Source: Pseudobutyrivibrio sp. 49
GTDB taxonomy: Bacteria > Bacillota > Clostridia > Lachnospirales > Lachnospiraceae
Length of the DNA stretch: 64,000 nt
Direction: 5' to 3'
NCBI RefSeq assembly: GCF_900100545.1
Contig: NZ_FNDP01000001.1
Location: 62,001-126,000 of the forward strand
Shown: piece after piece, positions 51,787 through 61,232 of the stretch
Layout of the letters: each line of letters begins with the position of its first letter
Numbering within the stretch: the first letter of the stretch is position 1
Notes under the pieces: generated by a model
What the model saw: only the letters and a program-made list of their open reading frames with translations
Databases searched by the model: none
Told to the model about the DNA's origin: nothing
Position numbers and translations under genes: made by a program

Positions 51787-53268
51787 ATGCCAGTGTTTGA
51801 TTTTGCTAATGATGAGAAAGAGAAAAAGGAAGCTGTGGTGACATACACTACATTTCGCTCGGACGAGCCGGTGGCATCTGCTGAAAAGCCAATTTTGGTT
51901 TTGGCAGATAAGGCAGGGGTAATGAAGCACCATACAAATGGAACGTTCACTAATCCGATTTCCAGAAGCAGCTTCGAATACGAATCAGATAATGGCGTTA
52001 TTTCTACTGATATTCTGAGGGTGGACTCTCGCTTTGTCAGCCTTATTGGATGGCTGGGAGAGAATCATATTCCTGTGAGACTTTCAGGTGCCAATATAGC
52101 AGAGGGATATGCAGTTTACAAAATCAGAGAAACTGCGACAGGTAACGGTAAGCTTTCTTCAGAGGATGGCTTTTTGCAGTTTATGATGGAGCGCCTTTTT
52201 GCTTCTAATGCCCCTTCCGAAGAGGAACTGGATGATGAAGATGCAGAAGATGGCGATGATATGAAGCTTACTAGCATCCAGTCAATTACTGATTTCATTA
52301 CCTGTGCCGGAAGAACTTTCCCTGACAACATCAGACTATGGGCTAGAAGAAATCTTGCAGTTGCAAAATCAGCTGAAGTAACAATAGAAGAGAGAAGACA
52401 TGCTCAACGAGCTCTGTCTATTATGACGGGAATACACTGGAAGAGTGATTATTTCGAGGCCATTGATCCGGTAGAAGCAAGAAGAATTTTGGATGAAGAG
52501 CTTTACGGCTTGGAGTCCGTAAAGCAGAGAATCATGGAGACTGTTATTCAGGTGAACCGCACCCACACTTTGCCTAGCTATGGCTTGCTTCTTTGCGGTC
52601 CTGCAGGAGTTGGAAAATCTCAAATCGCATATGCGGTAGCAAGAATCCTAAAGCTTCCATGGACTACTCTTGATATGAGTTCTATCAATGACCCGGAGCA
52701 GCTTACAGGAAGCTCAAGAATATATTCAAACGCAAAACCAGGTATCATCATGGAGGCTTTTGCAAATTCAGGTACCAGCAACCTTGTATTCATAATTAAC
52801 GAGCTTGATAAAGCAAACTCTGGAAAGGGCAATGGTAACCCTGCGGATGTTCTTCTTACACTTCTTGATAACCTTGGTTTTACTGATAATTATATGGAGT
52901 GCATGATTCCAACAATGGGGGTATACCCAATAGCTACAGCGAATGTTAAGGCAGATATTTCAGCACCACTTATGTCTCGTTTTGCAGTTATCGATATTCC
53001 AGATTATTCTGTTCAGGAGAAGAAGGAAATCTTTAGAAGATTTTCATTGCCTAAGGTTCTTAAGAGGATGGGAATGGCTGAAGAAGAGTGCCAGGTTACA
53101 GAGGATGGACTCGATGCTGTTATGGAGAAATTTGTTATTTCTACAGGCATCAGAAATGTGGAGCAGGCTGCAGAACATCTTGCAGCAAATGCTTTGTATC
53201 AAATAGAAGTGGACAAAGTGGAGTCTGTTGTCTATGACAGAAAAATGGTAGAAAAACTTTACTTATAG
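51787..53268 (+). CDS. Lon-like AAA+ ATPase without protease domain
   Basis: 493 residues. The C-terminal 270 are a Lon-type ATPase: YGLESVKQRIMETVIQ, Walker A CGPAGVGKSQIA, Walker B VFIINELDKANSGKGNGNP, sensor PIATANVKADISAPLMSRF, and the lid TGIRNVEQAAEHLAANALY. It stops where the Ser-Lys protease domain of Lon would start. The N-terminal 210 residues are unrelated to Lon's and include an acidic patch (EEELDDEDAEDGDD). It probably remodels or unfolds a partner protein. ATG 51787 with GGGAGAAGG upstream. It stands alone. Confidence 0.8.
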   Translation: MPVFDFANDEKEKKEAVVTYTTFRSDEPVASAEKPILVLADKAGVMKHHTNGTFTNPISRSSFEYESDNGVISTDILRVDSRFVSLIGWLGENHIPVRLSGANIAEGYAVYKIRETATGNGKLSSEDGFLQFMMERLFASNAPSEEELDDEDAEDGDDMKLTSIQSITDFITCAGRTFPDNIRLWARRNLAVAKSAEVTIEERRHAQRALSIMTGIHWKSDYFEAIDPVEARRILDEELYGLESVKQRIMETVIQVNRTHTLPSYGLLLCGPAGVGKSQIAYAVARILKLPWTTLDMSSINDPEQLTGSSRIYSNAKPGIIMEAFANSGTSNLVFIINELDKANSGKGNGNPADVLLTLLDNLGFTDNYMECMIPTMGVYPIATANVKADISAPLMSRFAVIDIPDYSVQEKKEIFRRFSLPKVLKRMGMAEEECQVTEDGLDAVMEKFVISTGIRNVEQAAEHLAANALYQIEVDKVESVVYDRKMVEKLYL

Positions 53269-53335
53269 GGTAGCAAAAACTAAATTTTTGTGTTAAAGTT
53301 TTTTTGTTAATATCTATAATATATTCAATTAAAAC

Positions 53336-53416
53336 GAAAGGAGAGCAGCTATGGATAAATCCGACAGTCACGGGCGATTATGTAACTATTTTGCAGCTGC
53401 TCTTTTCTTATACTAA
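53336..53416 (+). promoter_or_regulatory. Possible leader-peptide attenuator before mgtE
   Basis: AAAGGAG and ATG 53351 open a 21-codon frame (MDKSDSHGRLCNYF...). Its ribosome site lies in AGAGCAGCT (53342-53350), which pairs perfectly with AGCTGCTCT (53395-53403) before T4. Translation would therefore compete with terminator formation. The next gene is the magnesium transporter mgtE, 77 bases on. The known M-box riboswitch sequence is not seen. Confidence 0.5.
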
Positions 53417-53492
53417 TCGGGCAGTTTTCCTTTTTGTGTTTTTGCAATTACATATTCAGTGACTTTTTTATGCCTATAGTTCAAACGAAACT

Positions 53493-54881
53493 ATGGAAAC
53501 AAAAGACTTACTAGAAGACAACAAGATTCAGGAGATTATAGACTTACTGCGCTCAAATATGAGTGCGGAGCAGATGATTGAGGCGTTGGATGATTATCAT
53601 GAAAATGATATCGCTGAAGCATACGAGTCTCTTGAAACTGAAGACAGACAAAGACTTTTCGGCATCTTAGGTGCGGAGCTCCTGTCTGAAATTTTCCCTT
53701 ACATCGAGGATGTAGGAGAATACTTAACTGAGATTACACCAGAGCAGGCGGCTGACGTCCTTGAAAACATGGACGCCGATGATGCGGTTGATGCCTTGGA
53801 AGACATCGATGATGAGGAGCAGAGAGAAAAGCTTATCGAATTGATGGATGAGGACGCATCTGCAGACGTTCGACTGATTAATTCTTACGATGAAGATGAA
53901 ATCGGTAGCATGATGACTACGAACTTCATCGTTATTGCAGAAAACTTTTCTGTAAAGCAGGCGATGCGAGCTCTGATTACCCAGTCTCAGGATAATGACA
54001 ATATCAACACTATTTATGTAGTGGATGATAACGACAAATACTGTGGAGCCATTGAGCTTAGAGATTTAATTCTCGCCCGAGCTGATACTCCTCTTACAGA
54101 CATCATTAGCCACAGCTACCCAAGCGTTCAGGCTGATGCATCTATTTCAGATAGCATCGAAATGTTAAAGGATTACGCAGAGGATTCTATTCCAGTTCTT
54201 AATCCAAACGATGAAATCATCGGTGTAATCACATCTCAGGATATCATCGAGGCCGTTGATGATGAGATGGGTGAAGACTATGCTAAGTTGGCTGGTTTGA
54301 CAGCAGAGGAAGATTTAAACGAGTCGCTGTTTGAAAGTATTAAAAAGCGTATTCCTTGGCTTTTATTACTTTTAGGATTAGGGCTTGTGACAAGCTCTGT
54401 TATTGGTATCTTTGAAGGCGTTGTAGCCTCAGTAGCAGTTGTAGTAGTGTTCCAGTCTCTTATTTTGGATATGGCCGGAAATGTTGGTACACAGTCTCTG
54501 GCTGTTACCATCCGAGTTCTTATGGATGAGGAAATTTCTGGAGTAGAAAAAGCAAAGTTCGTTCTTAAGGAAATGAGAGTTGGAGGTACCAACGGACTAA
54601 TTTTAGGATTACTTGCCTTTGTATTTGTTGCAGTATATCTTCATGGTTTTAAGGCCTACGCATGGTACGCTGCCTTCAGTGTATCTGGCATTGTTGGTTT
54701 TTCACTTTTTGTGGCAATGATTGTTTCAAGCTTCATCGGTACAATTATTCCTATCTTTTTCCACAAGATTAAGGTAGACCCAGCGGTAGCTTCTGGTCCA
54801 CTTATTACCACGGTAAATGATTTGGTTGCAGTGGTAACATATTATGGTCTTGCAGGTTTACTTTTGGTGGGACGTTTGTAA
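53493..54881 (+). CDS. mgtE: Magnesium transporter MgtE
   Basis: 462 residues. N domain of Asp/Glu-rich helices (ENMDADDAVDALEDIDDEEQ), two CBS domains (about 135-255), then five helices from about 285 (SLILDMAGNVGTQSLAVTIR and GPLITTVNDLVAVVTYYG are channel signatures). MgtE closes when cytoplasmic Mg2+ binds its N and CBS domains. The ribosome site before ATG 53493 is weak. The leader upstream may adjust expression. Confidence 0.95.
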   Translation: METKDLLEDNKIQEIIDLLRSNMSAEQMIEALDDYHENDIAEAYESLETEDRQRLFGILGAELLSEIFPYIEDVGEYLTEITPEQAADVLENMDADDAVDALEDIDDEEQREKLIELMDEDASADVRLINSYDEDEIGSMMTTNFIVIAENFSVKQAMRALITQSQDNDNINTIYVVDDNDKYCGAIELRDLILARADTPLTDIISHSYPSVQADASISDSIEMLKDYAEDSIPVLNPNDEIIGVITSQDIIEAVDDEMGEDYAKLAGLTAEEDLNESLFESIKKRIPWLLLLLGLGLVTSSVIGIFEGVVASVAVVVVFQSLILDMAGNVGTQSLAVTIRVLMDEEISGVEKAKFVLKEMRVGGTNGLILGLLAFVFVAVYLHGFKAYAWYAAFSVSGIVGFSLFVAMIVSSFIGTIIPIFFHKIKVDPAVASGPLITTVNDLVAVVTYYGLAGLLLVGRL

Positions 54882-54900
54882 TAATAAACAGATTTTAAGA

Positions 54901-54947
54901 AGCCTTGTATGTTGTTATTCAAAATAACAATATACAGGGCTTTTTTC
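54901..54947 (+). terminator. Terminator of mgtE
   Basis: AGCCTTGTAT with ATACAGGGCT, inner GTTGTTATT with AATAACAA, then T6. Confidence 0.88.
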
Positions 54948-55100
54948 ACATAATTGTCATAAAAAACAACAAAATGTTGTAGAACTTATTATGCAAATAA
55001 GATAGAATTAAATTATAAAAACTACCTTCTATACGGTCGATATATTAGGTACAGAAGCTCTTGTTTTTTAAAATTTAATAGGTAAGGAGTGTGACCCCAT

Positions 55101-56384
55101 ATGAAGAAAAATTACGTCCTTGATACCAACATTCTGATCCATTGTCCTACTGCGTTATTTGGTTTTGATGATAACAATGTTATTATCACCACCACAACTC
55201 TTCAGGAACTTGATTCCAAGAAGACAGCCTTTGCTGAGGTGGGCTATGGCGCCAGAGAGTCAATTCGAAACATCGAATCAATTGAGGGAGATTATGCGAG
55301 TGGAGTTACAATGCTGAATGGCGGTACCTTTAAAATCGCCAAAGAATCTGAATTTGAGAAGCTGGTTCCAGCTGAGTATTCGCTAGACAAACCTGACAAC
55401 AGAATAATAAATGGTGTACTTGGCATAGCTAAGGAATCAGACTTAGAAACTATATTAGTTACAAATGATATTTCAATGAGAATCAATGCAACAATGTGTG
55501 GCTGTGTAGTACAGGGCTATCACAACGAGATGATTCTTGACAGTGAGAACTATACAGGACGAAGGGATATCACACCGGAAGATATAGAGAGTCCATTTAA
55601 TAAGGGATTCTTAGAAAATGAATTTGGTATTTGTAGAGACGGAAGTAATTCAGCCCTCTACACCTTTAAGGAAGACGGATGGCACCTGTTAAAGGACAGA
55701 GACTACTACACTCCATACTGTCAGCCTAGAAATGTAGGACAGCGATTTGCTTTATATGCTTTGCTGGCACATCCAGAGGATTTACCACTTGTTATTTTAA
55801 AGGGAAGTGCAGGAACGGCTAAGACTTTCCTTTCACTGGCAGCAGGACTTCAGGGATATTACCACAACGGCTACGACAGAATCATGATTACCCGAAGCAA
55901 TACTCTTTCAGATAACGATTTGGGATTCCTTCCTGGTGATTTGGAAGAAAAGATGACTCCTCTTATTGCACCATTTATGGATAACCTGCAGGTACTTCTC
56001 AAAGGGCAAAATGAAGAGAAGGAACAGGTTAAGCTCCAAATAGAGGACATGTTTGAAACAGGTATTATCGAGATTTGTTCACTGGCTTACATGAGAGGTC
56101 GTTCTCTTGTTAATTCTTTTATCATAGTGGATGAAGCACAGAACTGCACAATTGGACAGATTCTTGAAATTATTACCAGAGCAGGCAAGGGCTCTAAGGT
56201 AGTTCTTCTTGGAGATCCAGACCAGATTGATTCTCCTAAGCTTGATAGAAAGAATAATGGTCTTACATTTGCTTCAGAGAGAATGAAGGGCTCAAAGCTT
56301 TGTGCACAGGTTACCTTTGATGAAAGCGAGACTGTTCGAAGCCCACTTGCGGCTGAAGGCGCAAAGCGTCTTGTAATCAAATAG
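55101..56384 (+). CDS. PIN domain-PhoH ATPase fusion (YlaK-like)
   Basis: 427 residues. N-terminal PIN nuclease-like domain (YVLDTNILIH, LQELDSKK, VTNDISMR) to about 135, then a PhoH ATPase with Walker A LKGSAGTAKTFLS, Walker B FIIVDEAQNCT and GDPDQID. PIN-PhoH proteins show RNA unwinding and cleavage in some species. AAGGAG lies 13 bases before the ATG. Alone with its own terminator. Confidence 0.92.
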   Translation: MKKNYVLDTNILIHCPTALFGFDDNNVIITTTTLQELDSKKTAFAEVGYGARESIRNIESIEGDYASGVTMLNGGTFKIAKESEFEKLVPAEYSLDKPDNRIINGVLGIAKESDLETILVTNDISMRINATMCGCVVQGYHNEMILDSENYTGRRDITPEDIESPFNKGFLENEFGICRDGSNSALYTFKEDGWHLLKDRDYYTPYCQPRNVGQRFALYALLAHPEDLPLVILKGSAGTAKTFLSLAAGLQGYYHNGYDRIMITRSNTLSDNDLGFLPGDLEEKMTPLIAPFMDNLQVLLKGQNEEKEQVKLQIEDMFETGIIEICSLAYMRGRSLVNSFIIVDEAQNCTIGQILEIITRAGKGSKVVLLGDPDQIDSPKLDRKNNGLTFASERMKGSKLCAQVTFDESETVRSPLAAEGAKRLVIK

Positions 56385-56419
56385 TTTAATCTCTTGTTTA
56401 TTTTATAAATCCTCCTTTA

Positions 56420-56455
56420 GGGACCCAGTGTTCTTGCCTGGGTCCCAGCTTTTTT
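56420..56455 (+). terminator. Terminator after the PIN-PhoH gene
   Basis: GGGACCCA pairs perfectly with TGGGTCCC, and T6 follows. Confidence 0.9.
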
Positions 56456-56539
56456 GCCCAAATGTGTTAGATTTGTTTATTTAAATCAATTGATGTAAGA
56501 TATTTTTAGGTAGTTTATGGGGATAACGGGAGGTTAACT

Positions 56540-57532
56540 ATGAGGAGAAGAATCGCTATATTACTTGCTGTTTTACTGGCTACGGGTATGTTTTCCACAG
56601 GCTGTGGTGGTACCTCAGACGGGGCGTCAGCCGATGCCTATGATATGTCTGGAAGTACAAAGGCGTTGGAAAGCGGTGCTGGGTTTGATTCGGAGCTTGG
56701 AAGCTTTTATGCAGATACAAATGAAATAGCCCAGGAACAGGTAGAAGCGCCAAAAGAAGAAAGCGTTGATTCTGAATATACTACTGGTAGAAAGATAATT
56801 TATTCTTCCAATATTTCAATAGAAACCAAGAATTTCGATGAGGATATTGTAGCTATCAAAAAATTGGTTCAGTCAAACGGAGGCTACTACGAGAGCTCTT
56901 CAATTACTGGAACCGCTGAGTATGGTGGAAGATATGCAAATTACACAGCACGAATTCCATCTGCAAAGTATCAGGCCTTTATGGATAGCGTTGGCGATAT
57001 AGGTTCTGTTACCTCCAGTGATGAAGCTGTAGAAGATATCACCAGCAATTATGTTGATGTTCAGGCCAGATTAAAGAGCTTGCGTACAAAGCTCGAGCGC
57101 CTTCAGGAGTTAGAAGCCAATGCAGAAACTGTAGAGGATTTGCTTAACATTGAAGACAGGATAAATGACGTTCAGTACGACATTGAAAACTATACGGCTC
57201 AGCTTAAGGTATTAGATGACAAAATTGATTATTGCACGGTTTCAATCCATGTAGATGAGGTTATTACTTATACAGAGATTAAAGCAGATACCTTCTGGAA
57301 TCGTTTTGTGGAAGCAATAGGCGATTCGCTATCAGGCTTTGTGACCTTCTTACAGGGGCTTGTTATAGTAATCGTTTATATTTTGCCATATGCTATAGTC
57401 GGTGTAATTATTGCAGGTATAGTATTGTTTATGATTAAGAAGAAGGGAACAGCGCCAAAGAAACTACATATTTTGAAAAAAGATAAGACCCATCTTTCAA
57501 ATAGTGGGAAAGATGAAACAAATTCTAATTAA
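56540..57532 (+). CDS. DUF4349 lipoprotein
   Basis: 330 residues. Lipobox FSTGC (Cys22). The DUF4349 domain runs from about 80 to 300, with RKIIYSSNISIETKNFDE, a coiled coil (ARLKSLRTKLERLQELEAN) and one C-terminal helix (IVIVYILPYAIVGVIIAGIV). Being fixed at both ends it probably forms a loop on the cell surface. Function unknown. GGGAGG lies 7 bases before the ATG. Confidence 0.87.
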   Translation: MRRRIAILLAVLLATGMFSTGCGGTSDGASADAYDMSGSTKALESGAGFDSELGSFYADTNEIAQEQVEAPKEESVDSEYTTGRKIIYSSNISIETKNFDEDIVAIKKLVQSNGGYYESSSITGTAEYGGRYANYTARIPSAKYQAFMDSVGDIGSVTSSDEAVEDITSNYVDVQARLKSLRTKLERLQELEANAETVEDLLNIEDRINDVQYDIENYTAQLKVLDDKIDYCTVSIHVDEVITYTEIKADTFWNRFVEAIGDSLSGFVTFLQGLVIVIVYILPYAIVGVIIAGIVLFMIKKKGTAPKKLHILKKDKTHLSNSGKDETNSN

Positions 57533-57611
57533 ATTAGGAAGACAAATGAGGACACCAATGCTATAATGGTACATTGTTAAATTGTACTTACTATAGAAAG
57601 GATATACTCAA

Positions 57612-58805
57612 ATGACACACAAGCTTCTATTACTTGGAGATTCGAATTTTACAAAGGAATTAATACTAAATGCTAGAAAATTGGGGGCATACGTAATTGT
57701 TTCCGATAATAGGAGTACCCAGGAGTCGCCAGATAAGTTATTAGCTGACGAATATTGGGATGTTGATATAAATGATCTTGATGAATTAGAAAAGCGTTGC
57801 AAATCAGAAGGTGTTACAAACGTTTATGCTGGTGTGCATGAGACATGTCTCCTTCGCGCCATGGAGCTTTCAGAGCGTCTTGGCTTGGATTATTACACTA
57901 ATAAAGAGACTTGGAATCTTATAGGCGATAAAGTTTTATTTAAGGAGCAGTGTAGAAAGTACAATGTTCCTGTAGCCGAGGATTACATGTTACAGGATGG
58001 AATGACAGAAGCTGATGTCGATGCCTTGAACATGAATTATCCAGTTATTGTTAAGCCAATAGATGGAAGTAGTGGATTAGGAATCACAATATGTCATAAT
58101 TCAGCAGAAGTCCTTGAAGGCTATAAAAACGCAAGATTATATAGCGAGCGTATCTTTGCAGAAAAGTATATAGATGGAACAATGGTAAGTATGTACTATT
58201 GTTTTGATGATGAGGGCAGAGCTCACTTATTTGCTACATATGATGACTATAAGATGACTGTATTTAGAATCTTTTCACCATATGAGGAGTTTATTAGAAA
58301 AAATGTTAATCCTAATGTTGAGAAGATGCTTTATGAGCTTGGTATCAGAAGAGGGTTTGGTTTCCTTCAGATGATGATGGATAGCGATAACAATTGTGCA
58401 GTTTTAGAGATGAACTACAGATTGGCTGGAGCACTTGTAGGTGAGCAGATTAATAATCTTCTGTGTCAGATGGTTTTAAGAGATATGTTTGGCATGGAGC
58501 GTTTGATTCCACAGTTAGATTTGCATATGCACGCTATTTTATTATATGCAAAGGCAGGAACCATTGCTAAAATCGAAGGCCTTGATGAGATTAAGGCAAG
58601 AGAAGATTATTTGATGGAGGCTCCATGGAGAAAAGTGGGTGACACTATCGAGAATAATACTGGCTTGCGTCAGGTTGTGACTACACTTTTCTTTAATAAC
58701 ACCACTGAGGAACGCCAGAAAGAAAATATAGAATTTGTATATGATACTATAAAATTTGTTGGAACTGACGGTGAGAATATATTGTTAAATAAGTTAGCAA
58801 TGTAG
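57612..58805 (+). CDS. ATP-grasp domain enzyme
   Basis: 397 residues. N-terminal Rossmann-like preATP domain (HKLLLLGDSNFTKELILNA), then ATP-grasp with YPVIVKPIDGSSGLGITIC and EMNYRLAGALVGEQI for Mg-ATP. It resembles carbamoyl-phosphate-synthase-like ligases joining a carboxylate to an amine. The product is unknown. AAAGGA lies upstream. It lies 21 bases before ispF, but function in isoprenoid synthesis is not suggested. Confidence 0.83.
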   Translation: MTHKLLLLGDSNFTKELILNARKLGAYVIVSDNRSTQESPDKLLADEYWDVDINDLDELEKRCKSEGVTNVYAGVHETCLLRAMELSERLGLDYYTNKETWNLIGDKVLFKEQCRKYNVPVAEDYMLQDGMTEADVDALNMNYPVIVKPIDGSSGLGITICHNSAEVLEGYKNARLYSERIFAEKYIDGTMVSMYYCFDDEGRAHLFATYDDYKMTVFRIFSPYEEFIRKNVNPNVEKMLYELGIRRGFGFLQMMMDSDNNCAVLEMNYRLAGALVGEQINNLLCQMVLRDMFGMERLIPQLDLHMHAILLYAKAGTIAKIEGLDEIKAREDYLMEAPWRKVGDTIENNTGLRQVVTTLFFNNTTEERQKENIEFVYDTIKFVGTDGENILLNKLAM

Positions 58806-58826
58806 CTAACAACCAGGAGTATTATT

Positions 58827-59378
58827 ATGAGAATAGGAACAGGTTATGATGTACATAAGCTGGTAGAGGGCAGAGACCTTATTATTGGCGGCGTAAAAAT
58901 CGACCATACACTTGGTCTTTTAGGTCACTCAGATGCAGATGTACTTTTACATGCTATTTCTGATGCTGTTCTCGGAGCAGCAGGGTTGAAGGATATTGGG
59001 GCTCATTTTCCAGATACAGATCCTAAGTACAAGGGAGCGGATTCCATGAAGCTTTTAGAGCAGGTTCGTGAGCTTGTTATGGATAAGGGATACGTTGTTG
59101 GAAATGTGGATGCCACAGTTATCGCACAGAGACCAAAGCTTCGTCCATTCATTGAACAGATGGAAGAGAACGTAGCAAAGTGTCTTGGCATCGATGTGGA
59201 TCAGGTCAATATAAAAGCTACCACAGAGGAGCATCTTGGCTTCACAGGTAGAGAAGAGGGAATTAGCGCACAGGCAGTCTGTTTGCTTTACGAATTTTAT
59301 GATGGAAGTAATGTAGTATTTGACAGCGGACGAAGCTGCGAGACATGCGGGGGTTGCGCTAGAAATAAAGGAGAGTAA
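58827..59378 (+). CDS. ispF: 2-C-methyl-D-erythritol 2,4-cyclodiphosphate synthase
   Basis: 183 residues. Step five of the MEP isoprenoid pathway. Zinc ligands in GYDVHKL and [24 protein letters not shown] and [19 protein letters not shown] complete the active site. The standard enzyme ends near residue 160; here about 22 extra residues contain CETCGGC, a possible metal site. The stop overlaps the cysS start by one base. Confidence 0.95.
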   Translation: MRIGTGYDVHKLVEGRDLIIGGVKIDHTLGLLGHSDADVLLHAISDAVLGAAGLKDIGAHFPDTDPKYKGADSMKLLEQVRELVMDKGYVVGNVDATVIAQRPKLRPFIEQMEENVAKCLGIDVDQVNIKATTEEHLGFTGREEGISAQAVCLLYEFYDGSNVVFDSGRSCETCGGCARNKGE

Positions 59379-60805
59379 TGAAAATGGATTTTAAGTTTTA
59401 CAATACTGCCTCAAGAGAGGTAGAGGTTTTTAAGCCAAACGAAGAGGGCAAGGTTGCAATGTACACCTGCGGCCCTACAGTATATCATTTCGCACATATC
59501 GGAAACATCCGTACATATATCATGCAGGATGCACTTATTAAGTCTTTAGAGTACGCTGGTTACGATGTAAAGCGTGTTATGAACATCACAGATGTAGGAC
59601 ACCTTTCAAGCGATGCTGATACAGGCGAAGATAAGATGGTTGCTGGCGCAAAGCGTGAGCACAAGACAGTTATGGAGATTGCAAAGTTTTATACAGATGC
59701 CTTCTTCAAGGACTTTGATGCAGTAGGAAACAAACGTCCAGATGTAGTGGAGCCTGCTACAAACTGCATTCCAGAATTCATCCATATGGTAGAGGTTCTT
59801 CTCGAGAAGGGCTATGCATATGTTGCTGGTGGGAATGTATACTTTGACACAAGCAAGCTTCAGGATTACTACGTATTCTCATCATCAGTTGAAAAGGAAG
59901 CCCTTGAGGTTGGTGTACGTGATGATGTAGAAGAGGATACAAATAAAAAGAACAAGACAGACTTCGTTCTTTGGTTTACAAAGTCTAAGTTCGAGGACCA
60001 GGCTCTTAAGTGGGATAGCCCATGGGGCGTTGGTTACCCAGGCTGGCATATCGAGTGCTCATGCATTTCTATGAAGCATCTTGGTGAGTACATGGATATC
60101 CACTGCGGTGGCGTTGATAACATCTTCCCACATCACACAAATGAGGTTGCTCAGTCAGAGGCTTATCTTGGCCATAAGTGGTGCAATTACTGGTTCCACA
60201 GCAATCACCTTAATGATCAGTCAGGAAAGATGTCTAAGTCAAAGGGCGCTATCCTTACAGTTTCTGTTCTTCAGGAGAAGGGTTACGATCCACTCGTTTA
60301 CAGATTCTTCTGTTTACAGTCACACTATCGTAAGCCACTTGTATTCTCTTGGGACAATCTTGATAACACAGTTCAGGCTTATAATAAGCTTGTTAAGAGA
60401 GTATCTGAGCTTAAGGCAGAGGGTGCTGTTGACGAGGCAGTTAAGAAGGAATTCGAGGAGAAGTTCTGCGAGGCAGTTTCAAATGACTTGAATACTTCTA
60501 TGGCTATCACAATCCTTTATGATGCTTTGAAGGCAGATACAAATGATGCTACAAAGCTTGCTCTTGTAGAGAGCTTTGACAGAGTTCTTTCTCTTGATTT
60601 GATTGGTCATGCTAAGGCTCTTTCAGAAGCAGGAAGCAATGTTGATGCTGAGCTTGAAGCATTTATTAACGATGCTATCGCTCGTCGTGCAGAGGCTAAA
60701 AAGGCAAAGGATTTTGCTACAGCAGATGCTATCCGTGATGAGCTTTTAGCAAAGGGTGTAGAAATTAAGGATACTCGTGAAGGAGTAGTATGGAAGCTAG
60801 TTTAA
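59378..60805 (+). CDS. cysS: Cysteinyl-tRNA synthetase
   Basis: 475 residues. Class I signatures HFAHIGNIR and KMSKSKGAI; zinc Cys in MYTCGPTVYH and the WHIECSCIS region; C-terminal DALR/anticodon part ends ARRAEAKKAKDFATADAIRD. ATG 59378 overlaps the ispF stop; ATG 59384 is an alternative with better GGAG spacing. The end overlaps the start of mrnC. Confidence 0.97.
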   Translation: MKMDFKFYNTASREVEVFKPNEEGKVAMYTCGPTVYHFAHIGNIRTYIMQDALIKSLEYAGYDVKRVMNITDVGHLSSDADTGEDKMVAGAKREHKTVMEIAKFYTDAFFKDFDAVGNKRPDVVEPATNCIPEFIHMVEVLLEKGYAYVAGGNVYFDTSKLQDYYVFSSSVEKEALEVGVRDDVEEDTNKKNKTDFVLWFTKSKFEDQALKWDSPWGVGYPGWHIECSCISMKHLGEYMDIHCGGVDNIFPHHTNEVAQSEAYLGHKWCNYWFHSNHLNDQSGKMSKSKGAILTVSVLQEKGYDPLVYRFFCLQSHYRKPLVFSWDNLDNTVQAYNKLVKRVSELKAEGAVDEAVKKEFEEKFCEAVSNDLNTSMAITILYDALKADTNDATKLALVESFDRVLSLDLIGHAKALSEAGSNVDAELEAFINDAIARRAEAKKAKDFATADAIRDELLAKGVEIKDTREGVVWKLV

Positions 60806-61230
60806 ATGAATATTTAAATAGCAAATTTAACATTGAACCAAAGGATATAAGAACTTACTCACCACTGACACTTGCTTACATAGGCGATGCTATTTTTGAT
60901 GTGGTGATTCGTTCTATCCTTGTTAATAAGGGTAATACTGCAGTCAACAAGCTTCATCAGAGAACCAGCTCCGTTGTCAAGGCGCCTACACAGGCCAAGA
61001 TGGCAGCTGTCCTCATGGAGGATTTTACTGAAGAAGAGGCCGACTGGTATCGCAGAGGTCGCAATTCCAAGCCACATACAAAGGCTAAGAATGCTACCAC
61101 TATGGATTATCTTGAGGCCACAGGTTTTGAGGCTGTCATGGGATATCTTTACATGACAGGAAACATGGACCGTATATGCAAACTTGTTAATAGCGGTATT
61201 GAACGTTTGGAATTAGATATATTGGAGTAA
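60790..61230 (+). CDS. mrnC: Mini-ribonuclease III
   Basis: 146 residues. RNase III catalytic domain alone, without the dsRNA-binding domain. LAYIGDAIFDVVIRSIL holds the acidic active site. It matures 23S rRNA ends in Bacillus. It overlaps cysS by 16 bases, matching the usual cysS-mrnC-rlmB order. The rlmB start lies 2 bases after its stop. Confidence 0.95.
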   Translation: MEASLNEYLNSKFNIEPKDIRTYSPLTLAYIGDAIFDVVIRSILVNKGNTAVNKLHQRTSSVVKAPTQAKMAAVLMEDFTEEEADWYRRGRNSKPHTKAKNATTMDYLEATGFEAVMGYLYMTGNMDRICKLVNSGIERLELDILE

Positions 61231-61232
61231 AT

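Noticed and set aside
53269-53492. M-box magnesium riboswitch before mgtE
   Set aside because: The gap is short and lacks the conserved M-box blocks; a simple hairpin with a small frame is all that is visible.
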